Part shown: piece by piece, positions 50,681 through 59,133 of the stretch
Layout of the letters: each line of letters starts with the position of its first letter
Position numbering within the stretch: position 1 is the stretch's first letter
Assembly (NCBI RefSeq): GCF_003992055.1
Contig: NZ_RQVD01000004.1
Coordinates: 111,898 to 175,897, forward strand
Length of the DNA stretch: 64,000 nucleotides
Direction of reading: 5' to 3'
Source of the DNA: Veillonella sp. CHU740
GTDB taxonomy: Bacteria > Bacillota > Negativicutes > Veillonellales > Veillonellaceae
Notes under the pieces: model-generated
What the model was told of the DNA's origin: nothing
What the model saw: the letters and a program-made list of their open reading frames with translations, nothing else
The model's database searches: none
Translations under genes and position numbers: made by a program

Positions 50681-51391
50681 ATGGCAAAAGTAGGTAAGAA
50701 ATATGCTGAAGCAGTAAAACTTATCGAAGCAGATAAATTCTACGAACCAGTAGAAGGTATTGAATTAGTTAAGAAAACTGCCACTGCAAAATTCGACGAA
50801 ACAATTGAAATCGCTTTCAACTTGAACGTCGATCCTAAATACGCTGATCAACAAGTTCGTGGTGCCGTTGTATTACCACATGGTACAGGTAAAACTCAAC
50901 GCGTACTCGTATTTGCGAAAGGCGACAAAATTAAAGAAGCTGAGGATGCTGGCGCAGATATCGTTGGTTCCGAAGAATTAGTAGCAAAAGTACAAGGTGG
51001 TTTCAGCGACTTCGACGTTGTTGTAGCTACTCCTGACATGATGGGCCAAGTTGGTCGTTTAGGTAAAATTTTAGGTCCTAAAGGCTTAATGCCAAACCCT
51101 AAAGTTGGTACTGTAACACCTGACGTAGCTCGTGCTGTTAGCGAAATTAAAGCAGGTAAAATCGAATACCGTACAGACAAAGCTGGTATTATTGCTTGTC
51201 CTATCGGCAAAGCATCTTTTGATGATGCGAAATTACTTGACAATTTCCGTACAATCGTTGATACTATTGTTAAGGCCAAACCTGCAGCAGCTAAAGGTCA
51301 ATACATTAAATCTGTGACTATTAGCTCCACTATGGGTCCTGGCGTTCCTATGAACGTGTTTAAATTAACAAGCACTACTAAGGAACAGTAA
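50681..51391 (+). CDS. rplA: 50S ribosomal protein L1
   Basis: 236 residues. [30 protein letters not shown] opens the protein and the L1 signature [27 protein letters not shown] lies in the middle. It binds 23S rRNA at the L1 stalk and represses its own operon in other bacteria. AAGGAGG precedes the ATG. Confidence 0.97.
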   Translation: MAKVGKKYAEAVKLIEADKFYEPVEGIELVKKTATAKFDETIEIAFNLNVDPKYADQQVRGAVVLPHGTGKTQRVLVFAKGDKIKEAEDAGADIVGSEELVAKVQGGFSDFDVVVATPDMMGQVGRLGKILGPKGLMPNPKVGTVTPDVARAVSEIKAGKIEYRTDKAGIIACPIGKASFDDAKLLDNFRTIVDTIVKAKPAAAKGQYIKSVTISSTMGPGVPMNVFKLTSTTKEQ

Positions 51392-51404
51392 TTATATATG
51401 TTCT

Positions 51405-51520
51405 CTTAGCTGTAGACGGCTGGCATCATTTGATTTAATGAGGAAACTCGCCCGCTGAGGCTGAATCCAATCTATTATGGAATGGTTCTCGACCTCAACG
51501 TCTTCGTTGAGGTCGTTTTT
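51405..51520 (+). ncRNA. Ribosomal protein L10 leader with terminator
   Basis: The region between rplA and rplJ has the order of the known L10 leader: GCTGTAGACGGCTGGC, then AATGAGGAAACTCGCCCGCTGAGG, ending in the perfect stem GACCTCAACG (51491-51500) with CGTTGAGGTC (51505-51514) and a T run. In this leader class L10(L12)4 binds the RNA and promotes termination, limiting rplJ-rplL expression. Confidence 0.85.
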
Positions 51521-51572
51521 ACGCTAAGATAGTACATAGAAAATCACCAAAAATCTACAAGGAGGTATTCTA

Positions 51573-52076
51573 ATGGCTGTCACTCAACAAAAACAAGCAG
51601 TTGTAGCTCAAATGAAAGAAACTCTTTCTGAAGCGAAAGGTGCTGTATTAGTTGGTTATAGCGGTTTGACTGTTGCTCAAGTAACAGATCTTCGTCGTAA
51701 ATTCTTGGCTGAAGGTGTAGACTACAAAGTAATTAAAAATACTTTGACTCGCATCGCTGCTAACGAATTAGGTTACGAAGCTTTCTCTGAGCATTTAGAA
51801 GGTCCTACTGCATTAGCAACTTCTAGCACAGACGCTGTAGCTCCAGCTCGTATTCTTGAAAACTTCATTAAAGACACAAAAACTGAAGCTTTAACTGTTA
51901 AAGCTGGTATCGTGGAAGGTGAAGTTTTAACTGCTGCACAAGTACAAGAAATTGCAAACTTGCCGAACCGCGAAGGTATGCTTTCCATGCTTCTTTCCGT
52001 GCTTCAAGCTCCAGTTCGCAATGTAGCGTACGCAGTAAAAGCTGTTGCGGAAGCAAAAGACGAAACTGTTGCATAA
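51573..52076 (+). CDS. rplJ: 50S ribosomal protein L10
   Basis: 167 residues. AVLVGYSGLTVAQVTDLRRKF and VIKNTLTRIAANE are N-terminal L10 features. The C-terminal helix that anchors L7/L12 dimers follows the LNPREGMLSMLLSVLQAPVRNV-like region. A strong AAGGAGG ribosome site precedes the ATG; its expression is controlled by the leader at 51405-51520. Confidence 0.96.
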   Translation: MAVTQQKQAVVAQMKETLSEAKGAVLVGYSGLTVAQVTDLRRKFLAEGVDYKVIKNTLTRIAANELGYEAFSEHLEGPTALATSSTDAVAPARILENFIKDTKTEALTVKAGIVEGEVLTAAQVQEIANLPNREGMLSMLLSVLQAPVRNVAYAVKAVAEAKDETVA

Positions 52077-52128
52077 TAGCAACACAATTAACTAAGATAA
52101 CATATATCAATAATGGAGGATATCAATC

Positions 52129-52500
52129 ATGGCATTGAACATCGAACAAATCGTTGCTGATTTAGAAAACGCAACTATTCTTGAACTTAATGATCTTGTA
52201 AAAGCAATCGAAGACAAATTCGGCGTAACTGCTGCTGCTCCTGTAGCTGTAGCTGCTGCTGGTGCTGCTGCTGGTGGCGCTGAAGCTAAATCCGAATTCG
52301 ACGTAATTCTTAAAGACGCTGGTGCTTCCAAAATCAACGTAATCAAAGTTGTACGTGAAGCTACTGGCTTAGGCTTGAAAGAAGCTAAAGCTATCGTTGA
52401 CGGCGCTCCTGCTCCTGTAAAAGAAGGCGTAGCTGCTGCTGACGCTGAAGCTTTAAAAGCTAAATTAGAAGAAGCTGGCGCATCTGTAGAATTAAAATAA
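52129..52500 (+). CDS. rplL: 50S ribosomal protein L7/L12
   Basis: 123 residues. The N-terminal dimer domain ([27 protein letters not shown]) is joined by an Ala-rich hinge ([16 protein letters not shown]) to the C-terminal domain ([32 protein letters not shown]). It recruits translation factors on the ribosome stalk. Ends at a strong terminator, closing the cluster. Confidence 0.97.
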   Translation: MALNIEQIVADLENATILELNDLVKAIEDKFGVTAAAPVAVAAAGAAAGGAEAKSEFDVILKDAGASKINVIKVVREATGLGLKEAKAIVDGAPAPVKEGVAAADAEALKAKLEEAGASVELK

Positions 52501-52515
52501 TTGATTCGCTAGTCA

Positions 52516-52549
52516 AAAACCCCTTGAACACTTGTGTTCGAGGGGTTTT
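52516..52549 (+). terminator. Intrinsic terminator of the rplJ-rplL unit
   Basis: AAAACCCCTTGAACAC (52516-52531) pairs with GTGTTCGAGGGGTTTT (52534-52549, one G-U pair), ending in Ts. Confidence 0.9.
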
Positions 52550-52550
52550 G

Positions 52551-52559
52551 TGTTATAAT
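52551..52559 (+). promoter_or_regulatory. Extended -10 promoter of the zinc-ribbon membrane protein gene
   Basis: TG-T-TATAAT (TATAAT at 52554-52559), starting at the very end of the rplL terminator. Confidence 0.6.
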
Positions 52560-52608
52560 GATTATAAACAGTTGGAAGTAAGGTATGAACAGGAAGGAGA
52601 ACAATACG

Positions 52609-52971
52609 ATGATTATAGTTTTGAATATCTTTTGGTTTATAGTTGCTTTTATTTTTTCGGCGTTTATACTCGATCCATATTATCAAGGGCTATATCGTGT
52701 ACATCATTTTGGAGAATATTTGGTAGAATGTGTGATTATTGCAATGTTAATGTTACTTCCTGCAAATATAGCTCGCAGAAAAGGACGTTCATTTAGTGCG
52801 TTTGCTATCTATGGAATATTGTTATGGATAGTTGCATTAATACATGCCATTATGATGTCTTCTGATAAGGTTAAGGCAGAGCCAGACAAATATAAGTCTT
52901 GCCCATATTGTGGAGAAACAGTACTTAAAGTTGCTACAAAATGTAAACATTGTCATGAAATGCTTGAATAA
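52609..52971 (+). CDS. Membrane protein with C-terminal zinc ribbon
   Basis: 120 residues from ATG 52609 (GGAG 9 nt upstream). An alternative ATG at 52585 adds 8 polar residues. Three hydrophobic segments lie at about 2-21, 38-53 and 62-83. The cytoplasmic tail carries C98-x2-C101 (CPYC) and C112-x2-C115 (CKHC), a rubredoxin-like zinc ribbon. Function unknown. Monocistronic with its own promoter and terminator. Confidence 0.78.
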   Translation: MIIVLNIFWFIVAFIFSAFILDPYYQGLYRVHHFGEYLVECVIIAMLMLLPANIARRKGRSFSAFAIYGILLWIVALIHAIMMSSDKVKAEPDKYKSCPYCGETVLKVATKCKHCHEMLE

Positions 52972-53004
52972 AAATTTGCAAAAGATATTAACTTGCGTGT
53001 TAAT

Positions 53005-53035
53005 AAAAAGACGGGTATTGTGCCCGTCTTTTTAT
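53005..53035 (+). terminator. Intrinsic terminator of the zinc-ribbon gene
   Basis: AAAAAGACGGG (53005-53015) pairs with CCCGTCTTTTT (53023-53033). Confidence 0.88.
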
Positions 53036-53054
53036 ATTAAAACTCTTCGATATA

Positions 53055-53063
53055 TGGTATACT
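53055..53063 (+). promoter_or_regulatory. Extended -10 promoter of yaaA
   Basis: TG-G-TATACT (TATACT at 53058-53063), giving a leader of about 125 nt before yaaA in which I see no known element. Confidence 0.5.
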
Positions 53064-53195
53064 TAATAAGTATGATATAGTTACAAAATCTATTATGAGG
53101 GCGGGGGGCTGTATTCACTAGCGTAAGGAACTATTGTCCTTTTAGTAGATTTATTATATATAGTAAAGATGATTGTAATCCAGTAGAGGAATATT

Positions 53196-53918
53196 ATGAA
53201 AATTATTATATCCCCTAGTAAAACAAAAGATATAAAAGGAATTCCTAATGCTCCAAAGTTTGCACCCCATATGACGGAACGGATTGTAGAACATATGCAA
53301 GGTATATCAAAGGATGTCTTAGGAAAAGCTTTAAAAATAAAAGAGACTGTATTAGATGAGGTATATACTTTTTACCAAAACTATGATACTGAAGTGGAAG
53401 GTATGGCTGCACTTAGTTATGATGGCTTATCTTTTAAAAATTTTAATTACGAAGGTTTATCGACCGAGGGAAAAGCATTTGCTAACTCTCATGTATGGAT
53501 AGGATCTGCCTTATATGGATTAGTATCCCCTAATAGTGGCATAAAAGGGTATCGTCTAGATTTAATAGACCCTGTATTAAAAGAGGAAAAAACAAATCTG
53601 TATGCTTGGTGGCAGCCATTAGTGGATGCAGCTGTAGCTGAGGAAGAGTGGATAGTCAATTTGGCATCTAAAGAATATTCCAAATGGATTCATCATCCTA
53701 AGTTAGTGACTATAGAGTTTTTGGAACATAGAAACGGTGTGTGGAAGCAGCTTAGCACATCATCAAAGCAGATGCGAGGCTCTTTAGTACATTATATATG
53801 TGAGCATCAAATTACTGAACTTTCAGAATTACCAAAAGAATTGAAAGGGTTTGTATTGGATCCATTACCAAAACAGTTAGATGGTTCGTTTACGCTAGTC
53901 TATCGTAAACAGGCATAA
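53196..53918 (+). CDS. yaaA: Peroxide stress protein YaaA (DUF328)
   Basis: 240 residues. The opening MKIIISPSKTKDI, the central MAALSYDGLSFKNFNYEG and YGLVSPNSGIKGYRLD, and NLASKEYSK near the middle are the family signatures. YaaA binds DNA and limits Fenton damage by lowering free iron under peroxide stress in E. coli. In this anaerobe a similar oxygen-defence role is likely. AGAGG precedes the ATG. Confidence 0.9.
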   Translation: MKIIISPSKTKDIKGIPNAPKFAPHMTERIVEHMQGISKDVLGKALKIKETVLDEVYTFYQNYDTEVEGMAALSYDGLSFKNFNYEGLSTEGKAFANSHVWIGSALYGLVSPNSGIKGYRLDLIDPVLKEEKTNLYAWWQPLVDAAVAEEEWIVNLASKEYSKWIHHPKLVTIEFLEHRNGVWKQLSTSSKQMRGSLVHYICEHQITELSELPKELKGFVLDPLPKQLDGSFTLVYRKQA

Positions 53919-54034
53919 AAATGTTTAAATTAGATTTTGGGCACGTGATAGGATGTAGTAACCTATACGTGTTTATATAATGAATATATAGTATAAAAAA
54001 GTATATCTAATCAAGGTATTACAATTGAGGAACT

Positions 54035-55150
54035 ATGACAGTAGATAGTATTTTAGAGAAAGACCTTGTTGGTAACGAGTGGTTAACAGAAGAAGAGTTA
54101 CGATTTCTGATGACCGTTACTGATGAGGAAACATTGCAAAAGATTTATAAAAAAGCCTATGAGGTAAAAGCTGCTTACGTAGATAAGGTAGCCTATTACC
54201 GTGGGCTCATTGAGTTTTCCAATCGCTGTATAAAAAACTGTTTATATTGTGGCATTCGCTATGAAAACAGCAAGACGGAACGTTTCGATATGTCACGAGA
54301 TGATGTGTTGAAAATGGCGAAATGGGCCTATGAGCATGAATATGGTTCTCTAACTTTGCAATCCGGTGAAAGAACAGATGAGGGCTTTGTAGATTATGTA
54401 GTAGATTTAATTCGAGATATTAAAAAGTTAAGTAATAATGAATTAGGTATTACTATGTGCGTGGGAGAACAATCAGAAGAAGCGTACCGACGTATGCGTG
54501 AGGCAGGAGCAGACCGATATTTACTACGGATTGAAACAACGAATCAAGAATTGTTTGAGATGATTCATCCCAAGGATGCATTACACTCTTTTGAGACTCG
54601 AGTCAATTGCTTGAAGTCCTTGCGAAAAGTAGGATTCCAAGTGGGGACAGGTGTAATGATTGGCCTCCCAGGTCAGACCCTAGATGATTTGGTGAATGAT
54701 ATCCTATTCTATCGAGATATGGACATCGATATGATCGGTATGGGGCCGTATGTGGTACATCATGATACGCCACTAGGCCAGCGCGCGTTAGAACTAGGTA
54801 TTGACTCGCAAAAGGGCAAATTAGAACGAGTGCAGTTAGGCCTAAAAATGATTGCTTTAACACGCTTATTCCTAAAAGATGTGAATATTGCAGCTACAAC
54901 AGCATTACAAGCATTAGACAAATTGGGTCGTGAAAAAGGACTTGCAGCAGGAGCCAATATATTAATGCCTATTATCACAGTGCCAGAACATCGTGCAAAA
55001 TATTTACTATATGATAATAAACCATGTGTGGATGATAATGCAGACCAGTGTAAGGAATGTTTAACTCGCCGCGTGATGTCTATCGGGGACCGTGTGGGTT
55101 GGAAAGAACAAGGTAATTCACAGCATTATAAGAAACGAATTGTGAAATAG
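54035..55150 (+). CDS. hydE: [FeFe]-hydrogenase maturase HydE (radical SAM)
   Basis: 371 residues. The radical SAM cluster is C65-x3-C69-x2-C72 (CIKNCLYC). The C-terminal auxiliary cluster motif C-x7-C-x2-C (CVDDNADQCKEC) marks HydE rather than biotin synthase, and GTGVMIGLPGQTLDDLVNDI and IGMGPYVVHHDTPL match the family. It helps build the diiron subcluster of the H-cluster. hydF, hydG and hydrogenase genes are not in the window. A carbonic anhydrase gene follows after 12 nt. Confidence 0.9.
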   Translation: MTVDSILEKDLVGNEWLTEEELRFLMTVTDEETLQKIYKKAYEVKAAYVDKVAYYRGLIEFSNRCIKNCLYCGIRYENSKTERFDMSRDDVLKMAKWAYEHEYGSLTLQSGERTDEGFVDYVVDLIRDIKKLSNNELGITMCVGEQSEEAYRRMREAGADRYLLRIETTNQELFEMIHPKDALHSFETRVNCLKSLRKVGFQVGTGVMIGLPGQTLDDLVNDILFYRDMDIDMIGMGPYVVHHDTPLGQRALELGIDSQKGKLERVQLGLKMIALTRLFLKDVNIAATTALQALDKLGREKGLAAGANILMPIITVPEHRAKYLLYDNKPCVDDNADQCKECLTRRVMSIGDRVGWKEQGNSQHYKKRIVK

Positions 55151-55162
55151 AAAGGAGATTAT

Positions 55163-55729
55163 ATGAACCTTTTAAATGAAATTTTACGCCATAATCAAGA
55201 ATTTTTAGAAAGAAATAAGCCAGGCCATGGAGATATTACAGAGCCTGTTAGCAAAGTGCCTACAAGAGAAGTAGCTATATTAACTTGTATGGATACGAGA
55301 CTGGTTAACTTTATGGAGCAAGCCTTGGGTATTGAACGAGGTCATGCGAAAGTAATTAAGAGTGCAGGGAACTCCATTTCAGGTGTGTTTGATAGTGTTG
55401 TGCGCAGCTTGCTTGTTTGTATTTATGAATTGGGTGTATCTGAAATTTTTGTTATCGGACACTATGAATGCGGTATGGCTAAGACTACTTCTGAAAGCTT
55501 AACAAAGGCGATGCTTAGGCGTGGTGTTGCGCCAGAAGCGATTCAAATGGTACGCCACGAATTAGAACATTGGGCTGATGGATTTTCCCATCCCGTAGAT
55601 AATGTACAAGAGACAGTAAGTATGTTGCGAATGAATCCACTGATTCCAAAAGATGTAGCCGTTCATGGATTGATGATGCATCCTAATTCTGGAGAAGTGG
55701 AAGTTGTAGAAACTGGCTACGATTTATAA
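55163..55729 (+). CDS. Beta-class carbonic anhydrase
   Basis: 188 residues. Zinc ligands C42, H100 and C103 with the D44-R46 dyad appear in LTCMDTRL and IGHYECGM, and KSAGNSISGVFDSVVRSLL follows the family. It hydrates CO2 reversibly. In the hydE context it may help pH or CO2 handling during fermentation. GAAAGGAG precedes the ATG; coupling with hydE is likely. Confidence 0.9.
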   Translation: MNLLNEILRHNQEFLERNKPGHGDITEPVSKVPTREVAILTCMDTRLVNFMEQALGIERGHAKVIKSAGNSISGVFDSVVRSLLVCIYELGVSEIFVIGHYECGMAKTTSESLTKAMLRRGVAPEAIQMVRHELEHWADGFSHPVDNVQETVSMLRMNPLIPKDVAVHGLMMHPNSGEVEVVETGYDL

Positions 55730-55736
55730 AAAGTGA

Positions 55737-55766
55737 TTGACAAATAGTATCAATCTATGATATTCT
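55737..55766 (+). promoter_or_regulatory. Promoter of tRNA-Ser
   Basis: TTGACA (55737-55742), an 18-nt spacer, TATTCT (55761-55766) preceded by TGA. Confidence 0.65.
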
Positions 55767-55779
55767 TATTGAGTATCAT

Positions 55780-55870
55780 GGAGGATTACTCAAGAGGCTG
55801 AAGAGGACGGTTTGCTAAATCGTTAGGTCGGGTTACCGGCGCTAGGGTTCGAATCCCTAATCCTCCGCCA
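55780..55870 (+). tRNA. tRNA-Ser (anticodon GCT)
   Basis: 91 nt including CCA. The acceptor GGAGGAT pairs with ATCCTCC, discriminator G, then CCA. The anticodon loop TTTGCTAAA contains GCT, reading AGC/AGU. The long variable arm GTCGGGTTACCGGC is typical of a class II serine tRNA, and the T-arm is TAGGG-TTCGAAT-CCCTA. Confidence 0.97.
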
Positions 55871-55879
55871 TGATCGAAG

Positions 55880-55910
55880 GGCGCATATGCTTAGCATATG
55901 CGTCTTTTTT
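55880..55910 (+). terminator. Intrinsic terminator of tRNA-Ser
   Basis: GGCGCATATGC (55880-55890) pairs with GCATATGCGTC (55894-55904), followed by six Ts. Confidence 0.88.
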
Positions 55911-56100
55911 GTATTGCATAGAGTTTGAGGATATAAGATCATACTATGCTCATCCTAATTATATATCTAGCATAGTTTGGTTGCATTTTATACAGATAGG
56001 AAGGGTGTATTTCGTGGGGGATACTGCAGAGTGTTCACTATGATTATCCGGTGCAATATAGATAAAACTTGTATCCTATAGTACATGAAACTATATCCTA

Positions 56101-56109
56101 TGATATAAT
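56101..56109 (+). promoter_or_regulatory. Extended -10 promoter of the DUF362 gene
   Basis: TG-A-TATAAT (TATAAT at 56104-56109). The rest of the 280-nt gap after tRNA-Ser holds no recognisable element. Confidence 0.55.
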
Positions 56110-56150
56110 AATAGTATTATGTATATTATGCGAATACAGGGGGAAGACCT

Positions 56151-56993
56151 ATGGAAGTATATTATTTACCAATACAAGAAGTAGATCAAGAATTAATTCA
56201 TAAACGATTAGAGTTCTTATTACGTAAAATTGGCTTTGAAGAGATCCAATGCAAAGGTAAGACGGTAGCTTTGGTGCGCAATGATTTGCATAGTGACTAT
56301 GTGGCCTATGAAACAGTGGTTGCCTATATGAAAGACCGTATTGAAGCAGAAGGTGGCACTGTGGTGTATATGGATGAGCCTTCTAGTGCGTATAAAGAGG
56401 TCATTGTGCCTGATGGAGAAGCGGTGAAAGTAGCTTTCATCGATGAAAGAGTAGCTACTTGCGATGTCATCATTACGGTGAACCATATTAAAGCGAATGA
56501 ATATAGTGGATTCTCTGGTGCTGTGAACAATACTGGGTGGTATTCTGCAAGTTTGGAAGGCCGTCGTGAGCTTGTTGGGTTAACGGGTACAGAGCATCAT
56601 AAAGCGGTGGCTGAATATGCTGCAGCAGCTACAAGAAATCGCCAACGATTCCATGTAGGGGTGGCCATGGATGTAGTAGCAGATTATGTAAACCAAGAAA
56701 AACTAACAGCTGCAGGTGCTACGAATGAAATCGTAGGTAATTTGGGTATCGTTGTATCTTATGATATGGTAGCTATGGACGAAGCTTTGGGTGATATTAT
56801 CACGCAAGCTACACCAGTAGAAAATGGCGTATTGAGCACAGTGGAAAAACGTACATGGGATTATTTCAAAGATATTTCTCCAAATAGCGAATGGCAAGCC
56901 ATCTTACTTCGTGCTGACCGAATGGGATTAGGTACACGCTCCTATGCTTTAGTGAAAGATGAAGAATTAATCTTTTATGGTGAAAAAATTTAA
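56151..56993 (+). CDS. DUF362-type protein
   Basis: 280 residues. Residues about 100-150 (IITVNHIKANEYSGFSGAVNNTGWYSASLEGRREL) resemble the DUF362 core, where related proteins read K-x-H...GALKNxxG. There is no ferredoxin domain, which some DUF362 proteins have. No signal peptide or membrane segment. Function unknown. GGGGGAAG precedes the ATG, and it is monocistronic. Confidence 0.65.
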   Translation: MEVYYLPIQEVDQELIHKRLEFLLRKIGFEEIQCKGKTVALVRNDLHSDYVAYETVVAYMKDRIEAEGGTVVYMDEPSSAYKEVIVPDGEAVKVAFIDERVATCDVIITVNHIKANEYSGFSGAVNNTGWYSASLEGRRELVGLTGTEHHKAVAEYAAAATRNRQRFHVGVAMDVVADYVNQEKLTAAGATNEIVGNLGIVVSYDMVAMDEALGDIITQATPVENGVLSTVEKRTWDYFKDISPNSEWQAILLRADRMGLGTRSYALVKDEELIFYGEKI

Positions 56994-57059
56994 TAGAGTT
57001 TAGTTAGATCAATAAATAGCTTTCGTACATTGTACAAAGAATAGATTCTATGACCAATA

Positions 57060-57116
57060 AAAAATCTCTAGTTTGAGCGAGTGCATGATGCATAGCTTCG
57101 ACTAGAGATTTTTGTA
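57060..57116 (+). terminator. Intrinsic terminator of the DUF362 gene
   Basis: AAAAATCTCTAGT (57060-57072) pairs with ACTAGAGATTTTT (57101-57113), with further pairing inside (GCAT repeats). Confidence 0.85.
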
Positions 57117-57164
57117 TCTAGAGGAGTAGGGGGGAGGTCAAAGAAGAGGCCTTAAAGAAGCACA

Positions 57165-57196
57165 AAAACACCCTAGGTGGAATCCTAGGGTGTTTT
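57165..57196 (-). terminator. Terminator of the ynfA transcript
   Basis: AAAACACCCTAGG (57165-57177) pairs with CCTAGGGTGTTTT (57184-57196). T-rich on both sides, so it can work in both directions. It lies 168 nt beyond the ynfA stop; that 3' stretch (57197-57363) shows no gene. Confidence 0.75.
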
Positions 57197-57363
57197 AATT
57201 TGCATTATTTATAGATCAATACAAAAAATCTGCCATACTAGATGGTGCTAACCCACTCGTGTGACGGAAATGGGGTGCTATCAATGCTAGATACGCCTTG
57301 TTAGTTTAGCCTATCCGTATTGAATCGCAATTACAGGCAAGGGTAAACATGCAACTATTTCTA

Positions 57364-57693
57364 TTACCGAGGATAATACATAATAATCAGCACACCAATA
57401 ATAGACACAACACCACCGATGATATCATATCGATCAGGAGTGATACCATCTACATAATAGCCCCATAGAATAGACAAGGCAATGAAGATGCCGCCATAGG
57501 CTGCATAGACTTTACCAAAAGGTGCCTCTTGTAAAGTAGGGATGATACCATAAATGATGAGGGTAATAGCACCTGCCAGCATATACCATGGGCTTTTATC
57601 GTCTTTCAGATAGAGCCATACTAAATAGCCACCGCCGATTTCGGCAATACCGGCTAGAATAAAATAAAATATTGATACAAGAATTTGTGACAT
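57364..57693 (-). CDS. YnfA (UPF0060) family membrane protein
   Basis: 109 residues with four membrane segments. SIFYFILAGIAEIGGGYLVW, GIIPTLQEAPFGKVYAAYGGIFIALSILWG and VDGITPDRYDIIGG are the family signatures. The size and layout resemble small multidrug resistance transporters, to which YnfA is related; some relatives export cations. It starts 11 nt after the preceding secreted-protein gene, so the two form an operon. Confidence 0.9.
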   Translation of the reverse strand: MSQILVSIFYFILAGIAEIGGGYLVWLYLKDDKSPWYMLAGAITLIIYGIIPTLQEAPFGKVYAAYGGIFIALSILWGYYVDGITPDRYDIIGGVVSIIGVLIIMYYPR

Positions 57694-57704
57694 GCTTGTT
57701 ACCT

Positions 57705-58244
57705 TTAGAATAATTGGTTGTTAGAAGGTGAATTAAAATACATATTATAGGATTTATAGAAGCTGTATACAGCTGCCGTATAAGCGGCTGAGGGTATTAA
57801 GAGGGTAACTTTATTTGAAAAGAATGAATTGTCAGGCCGTGAAAAATTTTGTACTGAACCATCCAAATGATAAACATTTATACTATTCATTTTCGATTGA
57901 ACACCCGAATTTTTTTTCTGCTCATTAATAATTAGTGCACTATTAGAGAATTTTTTCTTTAACATTTCAGAGCTACGGTTATAATCGTAGAAAAAAGTCA
58001 TATCTGATTTGATAATACGATTTGCTTCATGTTCGACCGCGTATACAGTTGCATTGATGCTATAATAGGGCGGGTTATAATTTGTTACATTGATGGAAGG
58101 AACACTTACATATGTTTCAAAAGTTTCATCTGTATAGACATGCTTAAATTGTTCCGGAGAATTTCTCAGCTCATCTAATGAAATTGCAAAGGTTGAACTT
58201 GTAAAGAGCAAAAAGATTGCTAGTAAAAAGAATAGTTTTTTCAT
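57705..58244 (-). CDS. Secreted hypothetical protein
   Basis: 179 residues from ATG 58244, with AAGGAG before it; the longer frame to 58316 lacks a ribosome site. A signal peptide MKKLFFLLAIFLLFTSSTFA is followed by a mature part rich in Ser, Tyr and Asn (for example YNPPYYSINATVYAVE and FFYDYNRSSEM). No family recognised. Its base composition is lower in G+C than the neighbours, consistent with recent gain. Cotranscribed with ynfA. Confidence 0.7.
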   Translation of the reverse strand: MKKLFFLLAIFLLFTSSTFAISLDELRNSPEQFKHVYTDETFETYVSVPSINVTNYNPPYYSINATVYAVEHEANRIIKSDMTFFYDYNRSSEMLKKKFSNSALIINEQKKNSGVQSKMNSINVYHLDGSVQNFSRPDNSFFSNKVTLLIPSAAYTAAVYSFYKSYNMYFNSPSNNQLF

Positions 58245-58333
58245 ATTTGTAACTCCTTCATTACATAATAGATACATTGATACTTTCATTATATAAATTA
58301 GCCATGATAATTTCAACTGCCAGGCATAAAAAA

Positions 58334-58359
58334 AGCAACCAATCCGAAGATTGGTTGCT
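58334..58359 (-). terminator. Intrinsic terminator of rpsD
   Basis: AGCAACCAATC and GATTGGTTGCT (58334-58344 and 58349-58359), an 11-bp stem with a TTCG loop on the minus strand followed by seven Ts. Confidence 0.9.
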
Positions 58360-58370
58360 GTAGTATCCTA

Positions 58371-58958
58371 TTATTTGGAGTACAATTCGACGATTAGTGT
58401 CTCGTTTACTTCGATAGGAAGTTCTTCACGCTCAGGAAGGCGAGTTAATGTACCTTGGAAAGCGTCAAGATTTTTTTCAATGTAAGGAAGTTCGAAAGAA
58501 CGAAGTTCTTGGAAGTTCACTTTGAACATTTCGTTGTCACGGCTAGCTTCACGAAGCTCGATTACATCGCCAACTTTACATTGGTAGGAAGGGATGTCAA
58601 CGCGTTTGCCGTTAACAAGGATATGACCATGGTTTACCATTTGACGTGCTTGACGGATGGAGTTACCGAAGCCAATGCGATATACAAGGTTGTCCAAACG
58701 GCATTCCAACAATATCAACATGTTTTGGCCTGTAACACCGTGCATTTTTTTCGCTTTATCGTAATAGCGTACGAACTGGCGTTCTAGCAAGTTGTAGTAT
58801 GCTTTAACTTTTTGTTTTTCTAATAATTGAAGACCATATTCAGATAATTTCTTTTGACGTTGGTCTTTTTTTACACGTTTTAAAGCCTTCGCGTGACCGA
58901 ATACGTTCACACCGAAGCGACGGCATAACTTAAATCGTGCTTCTCTTCTCGTTGCCAT
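58371..58958 (-). CDS. rpsD: 30S ribosomal protein S4
   Basis: 195 residues, the short form without the zinc motif. [17 protein letters not shown] near the start and the S4 domain [40 protein letters not shown] identify it. It nucleates 30S assembly on 16S rRNA. It stands alone with its own promoter, outside the main ribosomal operons, as in several Firmicutes. Confidence 0.97.
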   Translation of the reverse strand: MATRREARFKLCRRFGVNVFGHAKALKRVKKDQRQKKLSEYGLQLLEKQKVKAYYNLLERQFVRYYDKAKKMHGVTGQNMLILLECRLDNLVYRIGFGNSIRQARQMVNHGHILVNGKRVDIPSYQCKVGDVIELREASRDNEMFKVNFQELRSFELPYIEKNLDAFQGTLTRLPEREELPIEVNETLIVELYSK

Positions 58959-59010
58959 GTGATAATCACCTCATAGATTAATATAACTTTGCACAAAATC
59001 GTGCTTACTA

Positions 59011-59039
59011 ATTATACCCTATGTGGTGAGAAAAGTCAA
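59011..59039 (-). promoter_or_regulatory. Promoter of rpsD
   Basis: Minus strand TTGACT (59034-59039), a 17-nt spacer, TATAAT (59011-59016). The short leader carries the hairpin GCAC-GATTTT-GTGC. Confidence 0.8.
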
Positions 59040-59052
59040 AACTCTATAACCA

Positions 59053-59080
59053 TTGTCAAGGTGTATGAATGTGATATAAT
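59053..59080 (+). promoter_or_regulatory. Promoter of zwf-pgl
   Basis: TTGTCA (59053-59058), a 16-nt spacer, TG-A-TATAAT (TATAAT at 59075-59080). It is divergent from and only 14 nt away from the rpsD -35. Confidence 0.8.
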
Positions 59081-59133
59081 AAAAGATACAATATTAGTAT
59101 TTCCGATAGGGAATGAAGTAAAGGAGATTCACA

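Noticed and set aside
50896..51279. Long antisense ORF inside rplA, and similar ones across rplL, fhs and glmM
   Set aside because: Shadows of well-conserved coding genes caused by codon bias; no ribosome sites or promoters.
57197..57363. Possible riboswitch or small RNA gene in the 3' stretch after ynfA
   Set aside because: GGTGCTA occurs twice and some pairing is possible, but no known riboswitch core or promoter is visible; most simply an untranslated tail before the terminator at 57165-57196.
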